NCBI RefSeq assembly: GCF_014931605.1
Contig: NZ_CP053382.1
Location: 4,216,001 to 4,280,000 of the forward strand
Source: Halomonas sp. MCCC 1A13316
Lineage (GTDB): Bacteria > Pseudomonadota > Gammaproteobacteria > Pseudomonadales > Halomonadaceae
Direction: 5' to 3'
Length of the DNA: 64,000 nt
The translations under genes and the position numbers were made by a program. Below the pieces are notes generated by a model that worked only from the letters and a program-made list of their open reading frames with translations, made no database searches and was not told where the DNA came from. Numbering within the stretch: position 1 is the stretch's first letter; every line of letters starts with the position of its first letter. Shown here piece after piece: positions 26,526 through 37,084 of the stretch.

Positions 26526-27305
26526 CTAGGCGAAGCCATGGAAAGCAGGCGGCAAGGATTCGTCGATATAGGTATCGTTGAACTCGACCAGCCGAGCCAG
26601 GGCTTGCGGGTCGGGCAGCGTCACGTGCTGACGGTCGCGCACGATCAGGCCTTCGTCGCGCAGCATGGAGAAGGTTCGGCTCACATGCACGGCACTCAGC
26701 CCTAGCGCATCGCCGATCTGCTCCTGAGACAGCGGCATGAAGAAGCCGTTGTCCTCCACGGCGCCGATCCGCTTGAGGCGCATGTAGAGTTCGTAGAGGA
26801 AGTGCGCCAGCCGCTCATGTGCGGAGTAGCGTCCCAGGTAGACCAGCCGTTCTGTAAGAATCGCCTGCTGGCGCACCGCCACGGCGATGATACCCGCGAC
26901 CAGGGCCGGCGAGCGCCCGAAGAGTTCGAAGAGCTGCTGATACGTGAACGGGCAGACCGCGCCCTCGTTGATCATCGCCACCCCTGCCAGACGACGGGAG
27001 AAGCCGAAATCGCGAATGCCGATGATGTCGCCCGGCAGGTAGACCTTGAGGATCTGCATCGAACCGTTGCCAAGATTGCGATAGGAGAAGGCCCAGCCCT
27101 CCTTGATCACGCAGAAGATATCTACATCCGCACTCTCCTGCCATAGCACTTCCCCGGCCGACACGCGCCTTGAATTGAGCTCTAGGCTCAGCAACAGGGC
27201 CTTGTCGTCTGCCGTCAACGCCCCGTGACGGCCAAGTCCCTGCATCACTACACTGTCGAGTAGGGTCACACTCTGCCTCTCCGGCTTGTGGTTAGATCGC
27301 GACAT
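26526..27305 (-). CDS. Crp/Fnr family transcriptional regulator
   Basis: About 259 residues. The N-terminal half is a cyclic-nucleotide-binding-like beta roll (LSLELNSRRVSAGEVLWQESADVDIFCVIKEGWAFSY, then VYLPGDIIGI), joined by a dimer helix to a Crp-type HTH (PLSQEQIGDALGLSAVHVSRTFSMLRDEGLI). It lacks the N-terminal cysteine cluster of oxygen-sensing FNR and the clear cAMP-binding motif, so the ligand is unknown. The start is uncertain: 27305, 27335 and 27245 are all possible, none with a strong ribosome-binding site. It faces away from the polyamine genes. Confidence 0.85.
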   Translation of the reverse strand: MSRSNHKPERQSVTLLDSVVMQGLGRHGALTADDKALLLSLELNSRRVSAGEVLWQESADVDIFCVIKEGWAFSYRNLGNGSMQILKVYLPGDIIGIRDFGFSRRLAGVAMINEGAVCPFTYQQLFELFGRSPALVAGIIAVAVRQQAILTERLVYLGRYSAHERLAHFLYELYMRLKRIGAVEDNGFFMPLSQEQIGDALGLSAVHVSRTFSMLRDEGLIVRDRQHVTLPDPQALARLVEFNDTYIDESLPPAFHGFA

Positions 27306-27624
27306 ACTAAAACACAAGCTTATATAGAGATTCATAACGCAGGTTATCGACGCTCAATAATGACCGAACGATTCCCTCACGAGGCCCGCCGTGCCGGCAT
27401 TGGCGCCGCTTGGCCATGGGGCACCGCCGCAATGTCGCCGCCCCCTGCTTTGGTCTAGCTGGTCATGACAAAATCTCTTGCCCCCGGCTTCATGGGAAGC
27501 CATCATCTGCGCGCAAGCGATGCAAGACCGGGGTGGCATCGGGCACGGGCATGACGAGATGGCCGAAAATCCGATAAGACCCTACCCTTTCATAGACATT
27601 CCCCGATCTGGATTCGAGAGGCCC

Positions 27625-28824
27625 ATGAGCAAAGTCCTGATTATCGGCGCCGGTGGCGTCGGAGGCGTAGTCACCCACAAGTGTGCACAGCACCCCGAAG
27701 TCTTCAGCGAGATCTGCCTGGCCAGTCGCAACGAAGAGAAGTGCAAGGCCATCGCGGCCCAGTTGGAACGTCCCATCCAGACGACCCAGGTTGACGCCGA
27801 CAACGTCGACGACCTCGTTCAACTGATCGAATCGTTCAAGCCGGACGTGCTGATCCACGTGGCCCTGCCCTATCAAGACCTGACCATCATGGAGGCGTGC
27901 CTGAGGACCGGCGTGCCCTACCTCGACACTGCCAACTACGAGCACCCGGACGAGGCCAAGTTCGAGTACAAGGAGCAGTGGGCGTTCCACGACCGCTACG
28001 CCGAAGCAGGCAACATGGCCACCCTGGGCTGCGGCTTCGACCCGGGCATGACCAACATCTACTGCGCCTACGCCCAGAAGAATCTGTTCGACGAGATCCA
28101 CCGCATCGACATCCTCGATGCCAACGGCGGCGACCACGGCTACCCCTTCGCCACTAACTTCAACCCGGAGATCAACATTCGCGAGATCACCGCGAATGGT
28201 CGCTACTGGGAAAACGGCGAGTGGGTGGAAACCCCGCCGCTGGCCGAGAAGCGCAAGTTCGACTTCGACGGCATCGGCGAGAAGGACATCTACCTGCTCT
28301 ACCACGAGGAGCTCGAATCCCTCAGCCGGAACATCAAGGGCCTGGAGCGCATCCGCTTCTGGATGACCTTCTCCGAGAAGTACATCACCCACCTGAAGGT
28401 GCTCGAGAACGTCGGCATGACCCGCATCGACCCGATCGAGGTGAACGGCTGCGAGATCTCGCCGCTGCAGTTCCTCAAGGCGGTACTGCCCGACCCGGCC
28501 TCGCTCGGCCCGCGCACCAAGGGCAAGACCAACATCGGCATCATTGCCGACGGCATCAAGGACGGCAAGCGGCGCAAGGTGTACATCTACAACATCTGCG
28601 ATCACGAGGCCTGCTATCGCGAGGTACAGTCCCAGGCGATCTCCTATACCACCGGCGTGCCGGCGGTGACCGGGGCCATGCTGATGCTGGAAGGCATCTG
28701 GAAGGGCGCGGGCGTGTTCAACGTCGAGCAGCTCGATCCCGACCCCTTCATGGAGCGCATCGGCGACATGGGCCTGCCGTGGCAGGTGGTCGAGCTTGAG
28801 CCAGAGCACGACCCGCTGGCATGA
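27625..28824 (+). CDS. Carboxynorspermidine/carboxyspermidine dehydrogenase (saccharopine dehydrogenase family)
   Basis: Reductive condensation of L-aspartate beta-semialdehyde with a diamine (diaminopropane or putrescine) using NADPH, first step of the alternative (nor)spermidine route. The 399 residues begin with a Rossmann motif (VLIIGAGGVGGVVTHKCAQ) and include NYEHPDEAKFEYKEQWAFHDRYAEAG, GCGFDPGMTNIYCAYA, and a C-terminal TTGVPAVTGAMLMLEG. The ATG at 27625 follows GAGAGG. Its stop overlaps the nspC ATG (ATGA), a strong functional link. Substrate choice cannot be read from sequence. Confidence 0.92.
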   Translation: MSKVLIIGAGGVGGVVTHKCAQHPEVFSEICLASRNEEKCKAIAAQLERPIQTTQVDADNVDDLVQLIESFKPDVLIHVALPYQDLTIMEACLRTGVPYLDTANYEHPDEAKFEYKEQWAFHDRYAEAGNMATLGCGFDPGMTNIYCAYAQKNLFDEIHRIDILDANGGDHGYPFATNFNPEINIREITANGRYWENGEWVETPPLAEKRKFDFDGIGEKDIYLLYHEELESLSRNIKGLERIRFWMTFSEKYITHLKVLENVGMTRIDPIEVNGCEISPLQFLKAVLPDPASLGPRTKGKTNIGIIADGIKDGKRRKVYIYNICDHEACYREVQSQAISYTTGVPAVTGAMLMLEGIWKGAGVFNVEQLDPDPFMERIGDMGLPWQVVELEPEHDPLA

Positions 28825-29972
28825 CACCACTCGACTTCGACTTCCACGCCTGCCCGTCGCCGGCCTACGTGGTCGACGACGCGCTGCTGCGACGCAACCT
28901 CGAGCTGCTGCGGCAGGTCCAGGAGCAGAGTGGCGCACGGATCCTGCTGGCGCTGAAGGGCTTCGCCATGTGGGACACCTTCCCGCTGGTAAGCCAGTAT
29001 CTGGTCGGCACCACCGCCAGCGGCCAGGACGAGGCACGGCTGGGCGCGGAGACCTTCGGCGGCGAGGTGCACGTCTACTCGCCGGCCTTCACCGAGGAGG
29101 AGATGGGCGTGGTGCTGCAGTACGCCGACCACGTCAGCTTCAATTCCCCGGGGCAGTGGCAGCGCTTCCGCGACACCGTCGCGGCAGCGCCGCGCGAGGT
29201 CTCCTGCGGGCTGCGGGTCAACCCGGAGTACTCCGAAGGCAAGGTGGCGATCTACGATCCCTGTGCGCCCGGCTCACGGCTGGGCACGCGCGCGGTGGAT
29301 TTCGAGGAGGCCGACCTCGCCGGGCTCGAGGGGCTGCACTTCCACACCCTGTGCGAGCAGAACAGCGACGCCCTGGAGCATACGCTGGAGGCGTTCGAGG
29401 CCAAGTTCGGGCAATACCTCGCCGACAAGCAGTGGGTCAACTTCGGCGGCGGACATCACATCACCCGCCCCGACTATGACATCCAACGGCTGGTGCGGGT
29501 GATTCGCGGTTTTCGCGAGCGTCATCCGCATCTCACCGTCTACCTGGAGCCGGGAGAGGCGATCGCTCTGAATACCGGCTACCTGGTGTGCACGGTGCTG
29601 GATATCGTCGAGAACGACGGCCCCAACGCCATCCTCGACACTTCCGCCACCGCGCACATGCCCGACGTACTGGAGATGCCCTACCGGCCGCACATCATCG
29701 GCGCTGGCGAACCGGATGAGAAGGCCCACACCTATCGCCTGGGAGGCACCACGTGTCTCGCCGGCGACGTGATCGGCAGCTACTCGTTCGACAGGCCGCT
29801 CGCCATCGGCGACCGCCTGGTGTTCACCGACATGGCTCACTACACCATGGTCAAGACCACCACCTTCAACGGCATTCGCCTGCCGTCGATCTGTCGCGTG
29901 GACGAGATCAGCCGCGAAGTGCGCACGGTGAAACGGTTCGGCTATGAGGCCTACAAGGAGCGCCTGAGCTAG
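28821..29972 (+). CDS. nspC: Carboxynorspermidine/carboxyspermidine decarboxylase
   Basis: PLP-dependent fold-III decarboxylase that yields norspermidine or spermidine. The PLP lysine is probably Lys46 in ILLALKGFAMWD; HFHTLCEQ, NFGGGHHITRPDYD and EPGEAIALNTGYLV are family segments. GGTTCLAGDVIGSY supplies the C-terminal active-site Cys/Asp region. The 383 residues match the usual length. It is translationally coupled to the dehydrogenase. Confidence 0.95.
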   Translation: MTPLDFDFHACPSPAYVVDDALLRRNLELLRQVQEQSGARILLALKGFAMWDTFPLVSQYLVGTTASGQDEARLGAETFGGEVHVYSPAFTEEEMGVVLQYADHVSFNSPGQWQRFRDTVAAAPREVSCGLRVNPEYSEGKVAIYDPCAPGSRLGTRAVDFEEADLAGLEGLHFHTLCEQNSDALEHTLEAFEAKFGQYLADKQWVNFGGGHHITRPDYDIQRLVRVIRGFRERHPHLTVYLEPGEAIALNTGYLVCTVLDIVENDGPNAILDTSATAHMPDVLEMPYRPHIIGAGEPDEKAHTYRLGGTTCLAGDVIGSYSFDRPLAIGDRLVFTDMAHYTMVKTTTFNGIRLPSICRVDEISREVRTVKRFGYEAYKERLS

Positions 29973-30114
29973 GAAATCACTGACCTAATGACTGCGCGAA
30001 CGAATCGCTGCGTTGCGCGGTGCTCGGAATCCTCACATATAACCCATATGCTCCGGCTCCTTCGCTCCGTGCGCCTTGCGCTTCATCTCGCTCGTCGATT
30101 AGTACAGCGTTTCC
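29972..30114. repeat. Imperfect palindromic intergenic element (143 bp)
   Basis: Starts GGAAATCACTG at the nspC stop and ends CAGCGTTTCC. The two halves are imperfect inverse complements (for example GGAAA.C.CTG.aCTAAT on each side, GCGA...GAA further in), and the centre is CATATAACCCATATG. It can form one long hairpin. The nspC terminator follows at once. Looks like a dispersed palindromic repeat or MITE-like unit; only one copy lies in this window. Confidence 0.6.
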
Positions 30115-30131
30115 CAATATAGGCAATTAAA

Positions 30132-30164
30132 GCGAAAAAAGCCCCTGCGGGGGCTTTTTTCGTT
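30132..30164 (+). terminator. Intrinsic terminator after the polyamine genes
   Basis: GCGAAAAAAGCCCC-TGCG-GGGGCTTTTTTCG. A short GC stem extended by A/T pairs and a long T-run. It separates nspC from the aspartate kinase gene, which therefore needs its own promoter or read-through. Confidence 0.88.
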
Positions 30165-30263
30165 TGTGCACCGTTACTTGCATGGCATGCCGGGTGCCCC
30201 TTTCGCTATCCGCCGATATGCACCATGGTTAAGGCAAGATGACACCAGACAGGGAGAGTCGGA

Positions 30264-31562
30264 ATGACGACCGTGTTCAAGTTCGGCGGCGCCTCGATCA
30301 AGGATGCCGATGCCATTCGCCACCTGACCCCGCTGATCGAAGCCCACGAGGAGCGACCGCTGGTCGTGGTGGTCTCGGCGATGGGCAAGACCACCAACAA
30401 ACTTGAGGCGCTGCTCGCCGCCGCCCGCGACGAGGGCCGCAGAGACGATTACCGTGAATGCCTCGAGGCGCTGCAGGCCGAGCATCACCAGGCGATCGAG
30501 TCCCTGTTCGACGATTCGCAGGATTCCCCGGTCGAGCGCGTCGACGCCTTGTTCGACGAACTCGATGCCCAGCATAGCAAGCACCGTCGCGACGCCTACG
30601 CCAAGCACTACGATCAGACCGTCTGCTACGGCGAGCTGATCTCTACCACCATCGTCGCGGCCTGGCTCAACCACAGCGGTATCGCCACCAACTGGCACGA
30701 TGCCCGCGAGCTGGTACGCACCGACGCCTGCCATCAGGCCGCCAACCTCGACTGGGCGGCCACCGCCGAGACCGTCCGCGAACGCCTGGCAGACAGTGAG
30801 CGAGTGATCCTGACCCAGGGGTTCATCGGCGGCACGGCGGAAGGTGCTTCGACGACACTCGGGCGTGAGGGCTCGGACTTCAGCGCGGCGATCTTCGCCC
30901 ATTGCCTCGACGCGCAGCAGGTGGTGATCTGGAAGGACGTCCCGGGGCTGTTCAACGCCGACCCCCGGCGCTTCGACAACGCCGTGCAGCTCGAGCGAAT
31001 CTCCTACGGTGAAGCCACCGAGCTGGCCTGGCACGGCGCCAAGGTCATCCATCCCAAGACGCTGGGGCCGCTTCAGGAGAAGTCGATTCCGCTTATGGTG
31101 CGCTCCTTCGAGACACCCGAGGCTGCGCCCAGCGTAATCGACGCCGAGCGGCGCTATGACGCCGACGTGGCCAGCTGCATCTTGCGTGAGAACCAGGTCT
31201 GGCTCGAGGTGCGACCGCGCGACTTCTCGTTCATGGACGAACCGCGCCAGCACGATATTCTGGGGCATCTGGTCGAGGCCGGCCTGCACGCCAACCTGGT
31301 CGACAGCGGCGCCATGCGTCTGGCGTTCTGCCTCGACGACAAGCCCGAGCGGCTGGCACCGATGATCGAGGCGCTCGAGCGGGATTACAGCGTCAGACGC
31401 GAAGACGCCCTGACGCTGCTCACGGTGCGTCACCCCCACCAAGGAATGATGGACGCTCTCGTTGCGGACCGCGAAACGCTGGTAGAACGGCGCAACGACA
31501 CCACCGCTCAGCGCCTGTTCCACAGCCGGGACTGCCCTGAGACCTGGCATATACCCGACTGA
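30264..31562 (+). CDS. Aspartate kinase
   Basis: Phosphorylates L-aspartate, first step toward aspartate semialdehyde. The 432 residues start with VFKFGGASIKDADAIRHL and contain VVVSAMGKTTNKLE. TLGREGSDFSAAIFA and WKDVPGLFNADPR follow, all kinase-domain motifs. EATELAWHGAKVIHPKTLGPL and a C-terminal ACT-like region (about 300-400) complete it. The KFGGASIKDA form differs from the standard LysC type (KFGGTSV). GGGAGAG precedes the ATG. Its place after the carboxy(nor)spermidine genes suggests it feeds aspartate semialdehyde to them, or to ectoine; that is inference. Confidence 0.93.
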   Translation: MTTVFKFGGASIKDADAIRHLTPLIEAHEERPLVVVVSAMGKTTNKLEALLAAARDEGRRDDYRECLEALQAEHHQAIESLFDDSQDSPVERVDALFDELDAQHSKHRRDAYAKHYDQTVCYGELISTTIVAAWLNHSGIATNWHDARELVRTDACHQAANLDWAATAETVRERLADSERVILTQGFIGGTAEGASTTLGREGSDFSAAIFAHCLDAQQVVIWKDVPGLFNADPRRFDNAVQLERISYGEATELAWHGAKVIHPKTLGPLQEKSIPLMVRSFETPEAAPSVIDAERRYDADVASCILRENQVWLEVRPRDFSFMDEPRQHDILGHLVEAGLHANLVDSGAMRLAFCLDDKPERLAPMIEALERDYSVRREDALTLLTVRHPHQGMMDALVADRETLVERRNDTTAQRLFHSRDCPETWHIPD

Positions 31563-31596
31563 GCGACAGCTTTTCCACAATCGCGCTACTCGAAGA

Positions 31597-31631
31597 AAGC
31601 CGCCCGGGCCATGCGATGGCTCGGGCGGCTT
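31597..31631. terminator. Hairpin between aspartate kinase and lipoprotein genes
   Basis: A 16-position stem (AAGCCGCCCGGGCCAT/ATGGCTCGGGCGGCTT, one wobble) with a GCG loop between converging genes. Only short T stretches follow on either strand; probably a bidirectional terminator. Confidence 0.65.
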
Positions 31632-31679
31632 CGTATGGGACCATGGCCGAATATCGCGGAACGACTATCGTGAGACGCT

Positions 31680-31925
31680 TCAATCGTCGAGGTCGATATC
31701 ATCCTCGTCGGTAGCTGCTCCGGTCACAGCGCCCACCCCGGCGCCGACCGCCGCACCTTCTACCACGCCTGCCCCGGTGACGGCCCCCGCAGCGCCCCCT
31801 ACGGCCGCCCCGACGCCGGCGCCACTGGCGGCACGCTCACCGGTGCTGGTACCACAGCCGGCTAGCGCCAGCATCATCGAGGTGGCAAAGACCATCGATA
31901 CGCCACGCAATCCATAACGTTTCAT
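31680..31925 (-). CDS. Small glycine-zipper lipoprotein
   Basis: An 81-residue protein with a Sec/lipoprotein signal (basic MKRYGLRG, hydrophobic core, lipobox LAGC at about residues 21-24). A glycine/alanine-zipper segment follows (GAGVGAAVGGAAGAVTGAG and a second similar stretch), then an acidic tail (TDEDDIDLDD). Such proteins sit in the outer membrane or periplasm; no specific role is known. Monocistronic. Confidence 0.82.
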   Translation of the reverse strand: MKRYGLRGVSMVFATSMMLALAGCGTSTGERAASGAGVGAAVGGAAGAVTGAGVVEGAAVGAGVGAVTGAATDEDDIDLDD

Positions 31926-32022
31926 GACCTACCTCCCGATCCATGGATGTGCGTTTACAGCGTAGCCAAGGTAAGCGGCGAGAGGCAAAAGGCCGCCCCT
32001 CTAGCCGTCTCGAGCCAGACCA

Positions 32023-33045
32023 TCAGGCCGCTTCGCGCTTGGCGTCGCAGGCGGCCTGCATGGCCAGGGCGGTATCGAGCATGCGGTTGGAGAAGCCCCA
32101 CTCGTTGTCGTACCAGGCCATCACCTTCACCAGGCGACCGTTCACGCGGGTATGGTTGGCGTCGAAGGTCGAGGAGTTGGCGTCGTGATTGAAATCGATC
32201 GATACCAGTGGCTGTGCGTTCACCGCCAGTACCGGTGAGGCGTCGGCGGCCTTGGCCAGGATGGCGTTGATCTCTTCCTTGCTGGTGTCGCGGCCGGCGG
32301 TGAAGACCAGATCCACCAGCGAGACGTTGATGACCGGCACGCGCACCGCCAGGCCGTCGACCTTGCCGGCCAGTTCCGGCAGCACCAGGCCCACCGCGGC
32401 GGCAGCGCCGGTCTTGGTCGGGATCATGGAGTGCGTGGCGCTACGCGCCCGGTAGGGGTCCGAGTGGTAGACGTCCGACAGGTTCTGATCGTTGGTATAG
32501 GCGTGCACAGTAGTCATCAGGCCGTTCTCGATGCCCACCGTGTCGTTGAGCGCCTTGGCTACGGGGGCCAGGCAGTTGGTGGTACAGGAGGCATTGGAGA
32601 CCACCTTGTGCTCGGGCTTGAGCACGTCCTCATTGACACCATAAACCACGGTGGCGTCGGCATCCGGGCTCGGCGCGGATATCAGCACACGCTTCGCTCC
32701 CGCCTCGAGGTGCTTGGCGGCGGCATCACGCTTGGTGAAAAGCCCCGTGCACTCCATCACCAGGTCGACACCCAGCGTTTGCCACGGCAGCACAGCAGGA
32801 TCGCGCTGCGAAAGGATAGCGATGCGATCGCCATCCACGCTGAGGCTCTCCTCGTCATGCTCCACCTTGAACGGAAAGTGGCCATGCACGGTGTCGTGGC
32901 GCAACAGGTGGGCGTTGAGGGCAGGGTCACCCAGGTCGTTGATGGCCACCACTTCCACCCGGTTGCGGTAGCCGTTCTCGTACAGAGCACGCAGCACGTT
33001 ACGACCGATGCGGCCGAAACCGTTGATGGCGATCTTGAGTGTCAT
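32023..33045 (-). CDS. gap: Glyceraldehyde-3-phosphate dehydrogenase, type I
   Basis: NAD(P)-dependent oxidation and phosphorylation of glyceraldehyde 3-phosphate. The 340 residues have [15 protein letters not shown], the nucleophile Cys in [31 protein letters not shown] and [15 protein letters not shown]. The C-terminal part ([19 protein letters not shown]) also resembles erythrose-4-phosphate dehydrogenase (Epd), but TVHAYTNDQ favours Gap. GGAGGAGAGAGGAC precedes the ATG at 33045. It is divergent from pyk across a 361-bp gap with HexR-like sites. Confidence 0.9.
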   Translation of the reverse strand: MTLKIAINGFGRIGRNVLRALYENGYRNRVEVVAINDLGDPALNAHLLRHDTVHGHFPFKVEHDEESLSVDGDRIAILSQRDPAVLPWQTLGVDLVMECTGLFTKRDAAAKHLEAGAKRVLISAPSPDADATVVYGVNEDVLKPEHKVVSNASCTTNCLAPVAKALNDTVGIENGLMTTVHAYTNDQNLSDVYHSDPYRARSATHSMIPTKTGAAAAVGLVLPELAGKVDGLAVRVPVINVSLVDLVFTAGRDTSKEEINAILAKAADASPVLAVNAQPLVSIDFNHDANSSTFDANHTRVNGRLVKVMAWYDNEWGFSNRMLDTALAMQAACDAKREAA

Positions 33046-33200
33046 GTCCTCTCTCCTCCAGAGCGTCTCTGTAGCTTTCAGGTAAGGAATAGAGCCGGTG
33101 GCAGAGATCGGGCATCGACGATGCCGGCTGGATAGCCTGCGGCTCCTGTCAGTAACGCCCTCAATGTGACGCAAACTGATCAGGGACTCAAGATTTTTTT

Positions 33201-33215
33201 AGTAACTTTACGACA
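33201..33215. promoter_or_regulatory. HexR-like palindrome near gap
   Basis: On the minus strand TGTCGTAAAGTTACT, about 12 of 15 positions of the HexR-type palindrome TGTARTWWWAYTACA (from memory of the published motif). It lies 156 bases upstream of the gap start in the shared gap-pyk regulatory region. Confidence 0.45.
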
Positions 33216-33333
33216 TAAGGAGTCGAGTGACTCGATACACCTAATGTTACCCTTGCGCCCCGCAGCTCTTCGCAACTTTAAGAAACCACCAAGCCAGGCG
33301 AGCGGAAGAGGGTATACCTCAGGCATGACATGA

Positions 33334-33348
33334 TGTAGTAAACTTACC
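33334..33348. promoter_or_regulatory. HexR-like palindrome, distal site upstream of pyk
   Basis: TGTAGTAAACTTACC, about 13 of 15 positions of TGTARTWWWAYTACA. It starts 31 bases (about three helical turns) before the proximal site. HexR is a 2-keto-3-deoxy-6-phosphogluconate-responsive regulator of gap, pyk and Entner-Doudoroff genes in gammaproteobacteria. Confidence 0.55.
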
Positions 33349-33364
33349 GCAAAACCGATATCGT

Positions 33365-33379
33365 TGTAGTTTGACGACA
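33365..33379. promoter_or_regulatory. HexR-like palindrome, proximal site upstream of pyk
   Basis: TGTAGTTTGACGACA, about 13 of 15 positions of the HexR-type consensus, centred 35 bases upstream of the pyk ATG, close to where the promoter should be. Confidence 0.55.
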
Positions 33380-33406
33380 TCCCCTATTCTTCTGGAGGCG
33401 CCCGAC

Positions 33407-34873
33407 ATGCCGAAGCCACCACCGCACATCCCCATCCGCCGCACCAAGATCGTCGCCACCCTGGGCCCGGCCAGCGACCGCGAGGGCGTGCTGGAGGCCA
33501 TGCTGCGTACCGGCGTCGACGTGGTGCGGCTCAACTTCTCCCACGGCAGCGCCGCCGACCATCGCCGCCGGCTCATCGCCGTGCGCCAGATCGCCGAGCG
33601 CCTGGGCCGCAGCGTGGCCGCGCTGGGCGACCTGCAGGGGCCCAAGATCCGCATCGCGCGCTTTCGCGACGGCGCGGTGGTGCTCGACGAGGGCCAGCCC
33701 TTCGTCCTCGACATGGACATGGACACCGAGGCCGGCGACGCCACCCGCGTCGGCTGCGAGTACACCCAGTTGGCCGACGACGTCACCGCCGGCGATAGGC
33801 TGCTGCTCGACGACGGCCGCCTGGTGCTGACGGTGGAGCGGGTCGAGGGCGCCCAGGTGCACACCACCGTGGTCACCGGCGGCAAGCTCTCCAACAACAA
33901 GGGCATCAACAAGCAGGGCGGCGGGCTCTCGGCCCCGGCGCTCACCGACAAGGACAAGGCCGACCTCGAGACCGCCATCGAGATCGGCGTCGACTACCTG
34001 GCCGTCTCCTTCCCGCGTCATGCCGAGGACATGCACGAGGCGCGGCGCCTGCTCGGCGACGCCGGCCGCGAGATCGGCCTGGTCGCCAAGCTCGAGCGCG
34101 CCGAGGCGGTGGCCGACGAGGCCACGCTGGACGGCATCATCGAGGCCAGCGAGGCGGTGATGGTGGCGCGCGGCGATCTCGGCGTGGAGATCGGCGACGA
34201 GAAGCTGATCGGCATGCAGAAGCGCATCATCAAGCGCGCCCGCACGCTCAACCGCGCGGTGATCACCGCCACCCAGATGATGGAGTCGATGATCGACTCG
34301 CCGCTGCCCACCCGCGCCGAGGTGTTCGACGTCGCCAACGCCGTGCTCGACGGCACCGACGCGGTGATGCTCTCGGCCGAGACCGCCGCCGGCGACTACC
34401 CGGTGGAGACCCTCGAGGCCATGCGCCGGGTGTGCCTCGGCGCCGAGCGCGAGCGAATCGCCCAGGAGTCGGGCCACCGCATCCACGAGGGCTTCTCGCG
34501 GGTCGACGAGACCATCGCGCTGTCGGCCATGTACGCCGCCAACCACCTCACCGGGGTGGCCGCCATCGCCTGCATGACCTCGACCGGCTACACCCCGCTG
34601 ATCGCCTCGCGCATCCGCTCGGGCCTGCCCATCGTCGGGCTCGCCCACAGCCCCATCGCCCAGCGCCGCATGGCGCTCTACCGCGGCGTGGTCTCGCTGC
34701 CGTTCGATACCACCACGATGGCCGCCGGCGAGCTCAACGACCGCGCCCTGGCCCTGCTGGTGGAAAAGGGGATTGCCGAGCCCGGGGATCATGTCATCCT
34801 GACCCGGGGCGATCACATGAACGCCCACGGCGGAACCAATACCCTGAAGATACTCGAGGTAGGCCAGCCATGA
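33407..34873 (+). CDS. pyk: Pyruvate kinase
   Basis: Last glycolytic step, phosphoenolpyruvate plus ADP to pyruvate plus ATP. The 488 residues carry RRTKIVATLGPASD, RLNFSHG, GDLQGPKIR, the catalytic-lysine region LVAKLERAEA, MVARGDLGVEIG, and ITATQMMESMIDSPLPTRAEVFDVANAV. The C-terminal allosteric domain follows. The ATG at 33407 has GGAGG 8 bases upstream. Its stop overlaps the mgsA start, and pgi follows, giving a pyk-mgsA-pgi unit. Confidence 0.96.
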   Translation: MPKPPPHIPIRRTKIVATLGPASDREGVLEAMLRTGVDVVRLNFSHGSAADHRRRLIAVRQIAERLGRSVAALGDLQGPKIRIARFRDGAVVLDEGQPFVLDMDMDTEAGDATRVGCEYTQLADDVTAGDRLLLDDGRLVLTVERVEGAQVHTTVVTGGKLSNNKGINKQGGGLSAPALTDKDKADLETAIEIGVDYLAVSFPRHAEDMHEARRLLGDAGREIGLVAKLERAEAVADEATLDGIIEASEAVMVARGDLGVEIGDEKLIGMQKRIIKRARTLNRAVITATQMMESMIDSPLPTRAEVFDVANAVLDGTDAVMLSAETAAGDYPVETLEAMRRVCLGAERERIAQESGHRIHEGFSRVDETIALSAMYAANHLTGVAAIACMTSTGYTPLIASRIRSGLPIVGLAHSPIAQRRMALYRGVVSLPFDTTTMAAGELNDRALALLVEKGIAEPGDHVILTRGDHMNAHGGTNTLKILEVGQP

Positions 34874-35358
34874 CCGATAGTCGCCCCCGGCGCAGCGTGC
34901 GCCGCACCTTGCCGGCACGCAAGCGCATCGCGTTGATCGCCCACGATGGCAAGAAGAACGAATTGCTCGAGTGGGCCGAACGCTGGCGTGACACATTGGT
35001 CGAGCACGAACTGGTGGGTACCGGCACCACCGCCGGGCGTCTCTCGGCCAGTCTCGGGCTCGAAGTGGAGGGATTGATGAGCGGGCCGCTGGGCGGCGAC
35101 CAGCAGATCGGCGCGCGGCTCACCGAACAGCGCCTCGACCTGCTGATCTTCTTCTGGGACCCCTTCGCCCCCCAGCCCCACGACCCCGACGTCAAGGCGT
35201 TGCTGCGCCTGGCCGCGCTGTGGAACGTCCCGGTGGCGTGCAATGCCGCCAGCGCCGACTTCCTGGTCAGCTCGCCGTGGCTCGACCAGCCTTACGAGAT
35301 GTCGATTCCCGACGTCGATGCCTGGATGGCCTCTCGCAGCTCCGAACAAGCCCCGTAA
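34870..35358 (+). CDS. mgsA: Methylglyoxal synthase
   Basis: Converts dihydroxyacetone phosphate to methylglyoxal plus phosphate, an overflow bypass of lower glycolysis when phosphate is short. The 162 residues have IALIAHDGKKNELLEW, LVGTGTTAGRL, the catalytic MSGPLGGDQQIGA and LIFFWDPFAPQPHDPDVKAL. The ATG overlaps the pyk stop (ATGA), so the two are co-translated. A bypass of the lower pathway next to pyk and pgi makes metabolic sense. Confidence 0.95.
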   Translation: MTDSRPRRSVRRTLPARKRIALIAHDGKKNELLEWAERWRDTLVEHELVGTGTTAGRLSASLGLEVEGLMSGPLGGDQQIGARLTEQRLDLLIFFWDPFAPQPHDPDVKALLRLAALWNVPVACNAASADFLVSSPWLDQPYEMSIPDVDAWMASRSSEQAP

Positions 35359-35408
35359 ACCAGAACAAAGAGACCGGCGGGCCAGGCCCGCGAACTTGTG
35401 AGGAAACC

Positions 35409-37061
<1,653 letters not shown>

Positions 37062-37084
37062 TGGCATGAAGCGCAGCGGGCACG

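Noticed and set aside
33180..33380. A 66-codon frame in the gap-pyk intergenic region
   Set aside because: The region holds HexR-like sites and promoters; the frame has no ribosome-binding site and no recognisable protein.
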